This document shows, in pieces, positions 58,885 to 64,000 of a DNA stretch of 64,000 nt. The translations under genes were made by a program, and so were the position numbers. The notes under the pieces were generated by a model. The model was given only the letters and a program-made list of their open reading frames with translations. It was not told the origin of the DNA and did no database searches. This stretch comes from Nocardia bovistercoris. Lineage in GTDB: Bacteria > Actinomycetota > Actinomycetes > Mycobacteriales > Mycobacteriaceae. How positions within the stretch are numbered: position 1 is the stretch's first letter; the number at the start of each line of letters is the position of its first letter. The stretch covers positions 797,995 to 861,994 of the forward strand of contig NZ_JADMLG010000001.1 of assembly GCF_015674855.1 (NCBI RefSeq). Direction: 5' to 3'.

Positions 58885-59111
58885 CGTCGAATTCGCCCCG
58901 GAGCGCATCCGTCGGGCGGATGAGAGGGAACCCGGTGGGATTCCGGGACTGTCCCGCAGCGGTGAGCAGGAACGACCGCCGTCATGAGCACTGTGCGCCG
59001 AGCGCACGGGAAGCGACGGCCAGTAGGTGAGCCCCGTCCAGGGGTCGGCCAGAAGGCCCGTGCCCGCGAGTCCGAAGACCTGCCACTGCGCCGGATACGC
59101 CGTATCCGGCG
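58885..59111 (+). ncRNA. Cobalamin riboswitch upstream of metE
   Basis: The block 58923-58964 has the hallmark order GGGAA-CCGGTG-GGATTCCGGGACTGTCCCGC-(AG)CGGTGA of adenosylcobalamin aptamers. About 100 nt later, GTCCGAAGACCTGCC (59070-59084) is a B12 box variant (AGYCAGGAGACCTGCC). Together these are diagnostic. The aptamer's 5' limit is approximate. It lies upstream of B12-independent methionine synthase, where B12 should shut off expression; mycobacterial metE is controlled the same way. Confidence 0.88.
59089..59111 (+). promoter_or_regulatory. Hairpin directly after the riboswitch B12 box
   Basis: CGCCGGATAC (59089-59098) and GTATCCGGCG (59102-59111) form a perfect 10 bp stem with a GCC loop, starting at the 3' edge of the aptamer. 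It could be part of P1 or a switching helix; there is no U-tract for a simple terminator. Confidence 0.45.
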
Positions 59112-59190
59112 GCCACCGCCTCGTGGACCGGGCGCGCGACCATCCGTACCGACCTCTCGGGCTCCCATCGCGCGGCCCGGTGCGTCGGCC

Positions 59191-59241
59191 GGTGCTCGCT
59201 GCCCGCATGGCGGTGGCCGACCACCACAGCACTGGAGCACC
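59191..59241 (+). promoter_or_regulatory. Candidate SD-masking stem of metE
   Basis: GGTGCTC (59191-59197) can pair with GAGCACC (59235-59241), which overlaps the GGAG Shine-Dalgarno of metE (GTG at 59245). Inside, GGTGG (59212-59216) pairs with CCACC (59221-59225). This could block ribosome binding as the riboswitch output. Confidence 0.5.
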
Positions 59242-59244
59242 GAC

Positions 59245-61512
59245 GTGACTGTTTCTCCGCACACTCCGTTCACCGCAACGGTTCTCGGGCTGCCGCGAGT
59301 AGGCCCGAACCGGGAGCTGAAGCGCGCCACCGAGTCCTACTGGGCGGGCCGCGACGACGCCGACCACCTGCGCGCCGTCGCCCGCGACCTGCGCGCGGCG
59401 CAGTACGCGCAATTGCTGGCGGCGGGCCTGGACTCGATACCGGTCGGCACGTTCTCCTACTACGACCAGATGCTCGACACCGCGGCACTGTTCGGTGCGC
59501 TGCCCGAGAGGGTGGCGCACATCACCGATCCGCTGGACCGGTACTTCGCCGCCGCGCGCGGTGACGACAGCGTCGAACCGCTCGAGATGACCAAGTGGTT
59601 CGACACCAACTACCACTACCTGGTGCCGGAACTCGGCCCGGACACCGCGTTCTCGCTGCACCCCGAAACGCTGCTCGAGCAACTCGCCGAAGCGCTCGCC
59701 CTCGGCGTGCCCGCGCGTCCGGTGGTGATCGGCCCGGTGACCTTCCTGAAGCTGGCCAAATCCGAGGGCGGCGCGCCGCTGGACCGGCTCGCCGAACTGA
59801 TCCCGCTGTACCGGGAACTGCTGCGGCGGCTCGCGGCGGCGGGCGCGAGCTGGGTGCAGATCGACGAGCCGATCCTGGTGACCGATCTCACCGACGCGGA
59901 GATCGAGCGCGTTCGCGCGGTCTACACCGAACTCACCGAATCCGACGATCGCCCGGCGGTCCTGGTCGCGACCTACTTCGGGCGGCCGGGTGCGGCGCTC
60001 GCCGCGCTGGCGAGCACCGCGGTGGACGGCATAGCGCTCGATTTCACCGACGCGGGCGAACTCGCCGAGGTGGCGGGCGTGACCGCGCTGGCGTCGAAAC
60101 TGCTCGTCGCCGGTGTGGTCGACGGCCGCAACGTGTGGCGCGCCGACCTGGACCGCGCGCTGAGCACACTCGGCACGCTGCTCGGCTCGGCCGCGTCGGT
60201 GGCCGTGTCGAGTTCCGCCTCGCTGCTGCACGTTCCGTACACGCTGGCCGCCGAGACCGCACTCGATCCGGCGCTGCGCACCTGGCTGGCCTTCGGCGCG
60301 GAGAAGGTCGCCGAGGTGCGCCTGCTGGCGACGGCGCTGACCTCGGGCACCGAAGCCATCGCCGAGGAACTCGCCGAGGCGAGGGCGGCGGCCCGCTCGC
60401 GCGCCGCCGATCCTCGCCTGTCCGACGGGCAGGTGCGCGCCCGCCTCGCCGCGCTCGGCCCGGACGCCACCCGCCGCGCGCCCGCCGACGAGCGCAGGGT
60501 GCTGCAAGCCGAACGCCTGCGCCTGCCCGTCCTGCCGACCACGACGATCGGTTCCTACCCGCAGACCCCCGCGATCCGGCTCGCGCGGGCGGCATTGCGC
60601 AAGGGCGAGATCGACGAGGCCGCCTACAACGCCAGGATGCGCGCGGAGATCGCGGACGTGATCGCGTTGCAGGAACAGCTCGGCATCGATGTGCTCGTGC
60701 ACGGCGAACCCGAACGCAACGACATGGTGCAGTATTTCGCCGAACAGCTCGACGGGTTCGCGGCCACCGAGGAAGGTTGGGTGCAGTCCTACGGCACCCG
60801 CTGCGTGCGCCCGCCGATCCTGTTCGGCGACGTCACTCGGCGCGCGCCGATGACGGTGGACTGGATCACCTACGCGCAGTCGCTGACCGACAAACCTGTC
60901 AAGGGCATGCTGACCGGCCCGGTGACCATTCTCGCCTGGTCGTTCGTGCGCGACGACCAGCCGCAGGCGGATTCGGCGGCACAGGTGGCGCTGGCGATCC
61001 GCGACGAGACCGTCGACCTCCAGTCGGCGGGCATCAGGCTGGTGCAGGTGGACGAGCCCGCGCTGCGCGAACTGCTGCCGCTGCGCGCCGCCGACCAGCC
61101 CGCCTACCTCGAGTGGTCGGTGCACGCGTTCCGGCTGGCCACCTCCGGGGTCTCCGACGCCACCCAGATCCACACCCATCTGTGCTATTCGGAATTCGGC
61201 GAGGTGATCGACGCCATCGCGGGCCTGGACGCCGACGTGACCTCGATCGAGGCCGCCCGCTCCCATATGGAGGTGCTCGACGACCTGAACGCCGCCGGAT
61301 TCGCCCTCGGTGTCGGCCCCGGCGTCTACGACATCCACTCGCCGCGCGTGCCAGGCGTCGAGGAGATCACGGCCGCGCTGCGCGCCGCCCTGAAAGCCGT
61401 TCCGGCCGAGCGGCTCTGGGTGAACCCCGACTGCGGCCTCAAGACCAGGGGCCGGGCGGAGGTCGAGGCGTCGCTGCGCAATATGGTCGCCGCCGCGCAC
61501 GCGGTGCGCTGA
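59245..61512 (+). CDS. metE: Cobalamin-independent methionine synthase
   Basis: MetE transfers a methyl group from methyltetrahydrofolate polyglutamate to homocysteine without B12. The 755-residue protein has both barrels: [25 protein letters not shown] at the N-terminus, and from about residue 430 the catalytic half ([20 protein letters not shown]). Zinc ligands match E. coli (offset +4): His645 and Cys647 in [11 protein letters not shown], Glu669, and Cys730 in NPDCGLKTR. The GTG at 59245 has GGAG 7 bp upstream. A cobalamin riboswitch precedes it and a strong hairpin follows it. Confidence 0.97.
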   Translation: MTVSPHTPFTATVLGLPRVGPNRELKRATESYWAGRDDADHLRAVARDLRAAQYAQLLAAGLDSIPVGTFSYYDQMLDTAALFGALPERVAHITDPLDRYFAAARGDDSVEPLEMTKWFDTNYHYLVPELGPDTAFSLHPETLLEQLAEALALGVPARPVVIGPVTFLKLAKSEGGAPLDRLAELIPLYRELLRRLAAAGASWVQIDEPILVTDLTDAEIERVRAVYTELTESDDRPAVLVATYFGRPGAALAALASTAVDGIALDFTDAGELAEVAGVTALASKLLVAGVVDGRNVWRADLDRALSTLGTLLGSAASVAVSSSASLLHVPYTLAAETALDPALRTWLAFGAEKVAEVRLLATALTSGTEAIAEELAEARAAARSRAADPRLSDGQVRARLAALGPDATRRAPADERRVLQAERLRLPVLPTTTIGSYPQTPAIRLARAALRKGEIDEAAYNARMRAEIADVIALQEQLGIDVLVHGEPERNDMVQYFAEQLDGFAATEEGWVQSYGTRCVRPPILFGDVTRRAPMTVDWITYAQSLTDKPVKGMLTGPVTILAWSFVRDDQPQADSAAQVALAIRDETVDLQSAGIRLVQVDEPALRELLPLRAADQPAYLEWSVHAFRLATSGVSDATQIHTHLCYSEFGEVIDAIAGLDADVTSIEAARSHMEVLDDLNAAGFALGVGPGVYDIHSPRVPGVEEITAALRAALKAVPAERLWVNPDCGLKTRGRAEVEASLRNMVAAAHAVR

Positions 61513-61573
61513 GCGGGCGAGGACGAGCGCACCGCAGGCCGAGTAGGCCCGCCTCCCGGGTGATCTGAGCCTA

Positions 61574-61596
61574 CGGCGCGCTGCGACAACGCGCCG
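61574..61596 (+). terminator. First hairpin after metE
   Basis: CGGCGCG (61574-61580) and CGCGCCG (61590-61596) form a perfect 7 bp stem with a CTGCGACAA loop, 62 bp after the metE stop and just before the stronger hairpin at 61604. Confidence 0.45.
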
Positions 61597-61603
61597 AGAG
61601 AGG

Positions 61604-61632
61604 GTTCTCCGTACGGATTCCGTACGGAGAAC
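61604..61632 (+). terminator. Strong hairpin terminator of metE
   Basis: GTTCTCCGTACGG (61604-61616) and CCGTACGGAGAAC (61620-61632) form a perfect 13 bp stem with an ATT loop. No long U-tract follows, which is common in actinobacteria. Confidence 0.75.
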
Positions 61633-62383
61633 GCCTCGCTCGGTGCTCACCCCACCGGCTCTCATTCCGGCCGCGCCTCGGGGCGACCACGCTTCCGCCG
61701 TCCGGACGGATAGGACTCGCATGCCTCTCCGGCGCGCAACGCGGGCCGCAATCGGGCCTTGGGGTCGATTCCACGCCGCCACGACGCGTGCCCCGAACAA
61801 CGATCCATCTCTCACCCTCCTCGCACGTCGACTACACCTGTTCGCCTTCTTCGACGCGCCTTTCCGCTTTCCGGTTCCACCGAATTTCCGGTAGTGGGAG
61901 CATCGCGCCGGGGGAACGATCGAGTCGGCCGAGTACGGCGTGCGCGCGGGGGTGGCCGGGCAGCGGAGATCCCCTCACGAACCTCCGTCGCCCGACCGCA
62001 CACCCCGCGCCCGGCGGGGGCTTCCGGATGGTCGATTCACCCGGACTCCCGGAATCCGTTGCGCCGCGTAGAGATACGGACCTTTCCGGATGATTTGGTA
62101 CCCGCTCGAAACGAATTCGAAACATCGGCGCACAGCGGCGCGAGCGACGCCGTCGAATCAGCGTGTCCGAGCCTTCGCGTCCTCCCCGCAAATCCCTGTT
62201 TCGGATCACCCGGACCGAAATACTCGGACCGCACGGAGGACCCGCGTAGGATGATCTATCTCACATCACTGCCTGCTGCGCGCCGCATTCCTGCCACGCT
62301 CTTCGCACACTACGCACGTCACGCCCCCGAGCGAATACCCGGTCCAGCGATTTCAGCGAGGAGTTACCACGCATTCTGCGATG

Positions 62384-62415
62384 CTTGCAAAGCGGCGGCG
62401 CTAGTATTCGCCGAG
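62384..62415 (+). promoter_or_regulatory. Leaderless ramB promoter with TTGCAAA palindrome
   Basis: A TAGTAT -10 hexamer (62402-62407) ends 7 bp before the GTG at 62415, giving a probable leaderless transcript. The palindrome CTTGCAAAG (62384-62392) lies just upstream and contains TTGCAAA, the core of the RamB operator described in Corynebacterium. Binding there would block the promoter, implying autorepression. Confidence 0.55.
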
Positions 62416-63836
62416 TGCGCAAGATGTACGCGGGCGCCCGGTTGCGGCGGTTACGTGAGGAACGACGGATGACCCAGGCGGCGCTGGCGAAATCCCTCGA
62501 TCTATCGCCCAGCTATCTCAATCAGCTCGAGCGCGACCAGCGACCGCTCACCATCCCGGTGCTGCTGAAACTGAACTCGACCTTCGACCTCGACGTCCAG
62601 TTCTTCGCCGCGGACTCCGACGCCCGACTGGTCTCCGACCTGCACGAAGTCCTGGTCGACGCGGCGGGCGGCGACAGCGCGCCGCTCACCGAGGTGGAGG
62701 AACTGGCGACCAGACAGCCCGAGGTGGCGCGCATCCTGGTCGCGATGCACCGGCGTCTGCGCGCCGCCACCGACCAACTCGACCTGCTGTCCTCGCGGGT
62801 CGCCGCCCCCGCGGGCGCGCCCGGCGTTCCGATGCCCTACGAGGACGTGCGCGACTTCTTCTACGACCACCACAACCACATCCCCGCACTGGATCTGGCC
62901 GCCGAGCAACTGTTCGACGAATGCGGGCTCAGCATCGGCTCACTGGATCGCCAACTGGCCAGGATCGCTGACGAGCGCGCGGGCGTCACCGTACTGGTCC
63001 GCGGCGACGGCGCCGATCCCTCGATTCCCAAGCGGCACTACGACGCCGAGAGCCGGACACTGACCCTGGCCCGCAGGCTGCGCCCGGGACAGCGGGCCTT
63101 CCAGATCGCGACCACCCTCGGATTCCTGCTCTACGGCGCCGATCTCGACGCGGTACTCGACGAAACCCCCTCCCTCGTCGGGGAATCGCGCACGCTGGCC
63201 CGCGTCGGACTGGCCAACTACTTCGCGGGCGCGCTGGTGCTGCCCTACGGCCGGTTCCTGCGCTCGGCCGAGGAACTGCGCTACGACATCGACCTGCTCA
63301 GCCTGCGTTTCGAGGTCGGCTTCGAGACCATCTGCCACCGCCTCAGTACCTTGCAGCGCCAGGGCCAGCGCGGGGTGCCGTTCTTCCTGGTCCGCACCGA
63401 CCGGGCGGGCAACATCTCGAAACGCCAGTCCGCCACCGCCTTCCACTTCTCGCGGGTGGGCGGCAGCTGCCCGCTGTGGGTGGTGCACGAGGCGTTCGCC
63501 CATCCCGGCCGGGTACTCACCCAGGTCGCCGCGATGCCCGACGGCCGCCGCTACCTGTGGGTCGCGCGCACCTCCATGACGGCGCCGCAGGGATTCGGCA
63601 CGGCGACGAAGAATTTCGCCATCGGCGTCGGCTGCGACATCGAATACGCGGATCGGCTGGTGTATTCCACCGGCCTGCAATACGACGACCCGACCACGGC
63701 GGTGCAGATCGGCGCGGGCTGCAAGGTGTGCGAACGCCCGGCCTGCCCGCAGCGGGCCTTCCCGCAGATCGGCAGCCCGCTCGCGGTCTCGGAGCACACG
63801 AGCACGGATCTGCCCTATCCGCGCGCCATCCGCTGA
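62415..63836 (+). CDS. ramB: RamB/PrpR-family transcriptional regulator
   Basis: The 473-residue protein has an XRE-type HTH (RLRREERRMTQAALAKSLDLSPSYLNQLERDQRPLT, about 10-46), a central helical region with MPYEDVRDFFYDHHNHIPALD, and a C-terminal domain of the short-chain fatty acyl (ScfR) type. That domain has LGLANYFAGALVLPYGRF-like and GGSCPLWVVHEAF motifs and a cysteine cluster, GAGCKVCERPACPQRAFP. It strongly resembles M. tuberculosis RamB (Rv0465c) and also PrpR. Such regulators control glyoxylate-cycle, acetate or propionate genes and sense acyl-CoA. None of those target genes is nearby, so RamB or PrpR cannot be decided. An ATG three codons in (62424) is the other possible start. Confidence 0.87.
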   Translation: MRKMYAGARLRRLREERRMTQAALAKSLDLSPSYLNQLERDQRPLTIPVLLKLNSTFDLDVQFFAADSDARLVSDLHEVLVDAAGGDSAPLTEVEELATRQPEVARILVAMHRRLRAATDQLDLLSSRVAAPAGAPGVPMPYEDVRDFFYDHHNHIPALDLAAEQLFDECGLSIGSLDRQLARIADERAGVTVLVRGDGADPSIPKRHYDAESRTLTLARRLRPGQRAFQIATTLGFLLYGADLDAVLDETPSLVGESRTLARVGLANYFAGALVLPYGRFLRSAEELRYDIDLLSLRFEVGFETICHRLSTLQRQGQRGVPFFLVRTDRAGNISKRQSATAFHFSRVGGSCPLWVVHEAFAHPGRVLTQVAAMPDGRRYLWVARTSMTAPQGFGTATKNFAIGVGCDIEYADRLVYSTGLQYDDPTTAVQIGAGCKVCERPACPQRAFPQIGSPLAVSEHTSTDLPYPRAIR

Positions 63837-63845
63837 CCGGCGCGC

Positions 63846-64000
63846 TCAGGACTTCGCCAGGTACTCCAAGCGTTCGGCGTCGACGGCGGCGCGCATCATG
63901 GCGGCGAGTCCGGGATGCTCGCGCAGTCCCGGGTCCGCGCGTACCACCGCGCGCGCGAAATCCTGCGCGGCGGTAATGGTTTCCAGATCGTCCAACAGCG
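63846..64000 (-). CDS. recG: ATP-dependent DNA helicase RecG (C-terminal end, cut by window edge)
   Basis: The last 51 codons of a gene entering from the right edge: DDLETITAAQDFARAVVRADP, then GLREHPGLAAMMRA and the ending LEYLAKS. This pattern of ALVxxDPxLxxHPxLAAMV followed by a Tyr-Leu-Lys-Ser end fits the RecG C-terminus. recG also lies near pyc in M. tuberculosis. RecG remodels stalled replication forks. With so little visible sequence the call rests on resemblance plus neighbourhood. It converges on ramB with only 9 bp between the stops. Confidence 0.7.
   Translation of the reverse strand, partial: LLDDLETITAAQDFARAVVRADPGLREHPGLAAMMRAAVDAERLEYLAKS

Larger units (their letters stand above)
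61513..62383. other. Long intergenic region between metE and ramB
   Basis: About 870 bp. It begins with two terminator-like hairpins; the rest has overlapping frames on both strands (up to 237 codons) with no conserved motif. It is somewhat AT-richer than the rest of the window, with many short purine and pyrimidine runs. I see no tRNA or known ncRNA. A regulatory RNA could be hidden here but cannot be supported. Confidence 0.4.

Noticed and set aside
61759..62472. A 237-codon frame in the metE-ramB gap.
   Set aside because: The composition is shuffled, it overlaps the likely ramB promoter and start, and no motif or Shine-Dalgarno was found.

Overview
The window reads as a high-GC actinobacterial chromosome segment from the Mycobacteriales, most likely Nocardia or a close relative. 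This is inference from gene content: a mycothiol-dependent formaldehyde dehydrogenase, a SepIVA-type coiled-coil protein, a RamB/PrpR-type regulator, a PII-AmtB-GlnD cluster, and many GTG starts with GTGA or ATGA overlaps. No identity search could be run.

Backbone. Most minus-strand genes form one long housekeeping series. In map order they are tex (cut by the left edge), trmD-rimM-khpA-rpsP, an amidohydrolase, ffh, glnD-glnK-amtB, ftsY, smc, acyP, osmC, mutM-rnc-rpmF-DUF177-sepIVA, coaD, rsmD-pyc, and recG (cut by the right edge). From memory this order matches the Mycobacterium tuberculosis stretch from about Rv2906c to Rv2973c. The series links ribosome and tRNA maturation, the SRP pathway (Ffh and FtsY), ammonium sensing, chromosome condensation, base-excision repair and anaplerosis.

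Accessory blocks interrupt it. (1) 3.3-4.5 kb: a RibD-like reductase and a Uma2-fold protein. (2) 19.7-28.0 kb, between smc and acyP: a large disordered membrane protein, a DUF1707 protein, a mycothiol formaldehyde-detoxification pair, and a three-gene module (DUF1190-like, ATP-grasp, DUF350) resembling E. coli yjfLMC. (3) 29.2-48.1 kb, between osmC and mutM: kdpDE and kdpFABC separated by about 7.4 kb carrying CYTH-CHAD, a secreted SxxK protein, AraC/VOC, a UvrA-like ATPase and a toxin-antitoxin pair; then a PstS-like membrane protein, a PHP phosphoesterase and a second RibD-like reductase. (4) 58.6-63.8 kb, between pyc and recG: metE behind a cobalamin riboswitch, and a RamB/PrpR regulator.

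Regulatory features visible in the sequence: a GlnR-type box before amtB; a cobalamin riboswitch with a possible SD-masking stem before metE; a triple TGTAC operator before the toxin-antitoxin pair; a TTGCAAA palindrome at a probably leaderless ramB promoter; and strong hairpins after DUF2237, the MBL gene and metE and between gtrA and coaD. Two minisatellites lie upstream of genes: 22 bp before DUF2237 and 26 bp before the UvrA-like gene. No rRNA, convincing tRNA, CRISPR array, IS element or prophage was seen.
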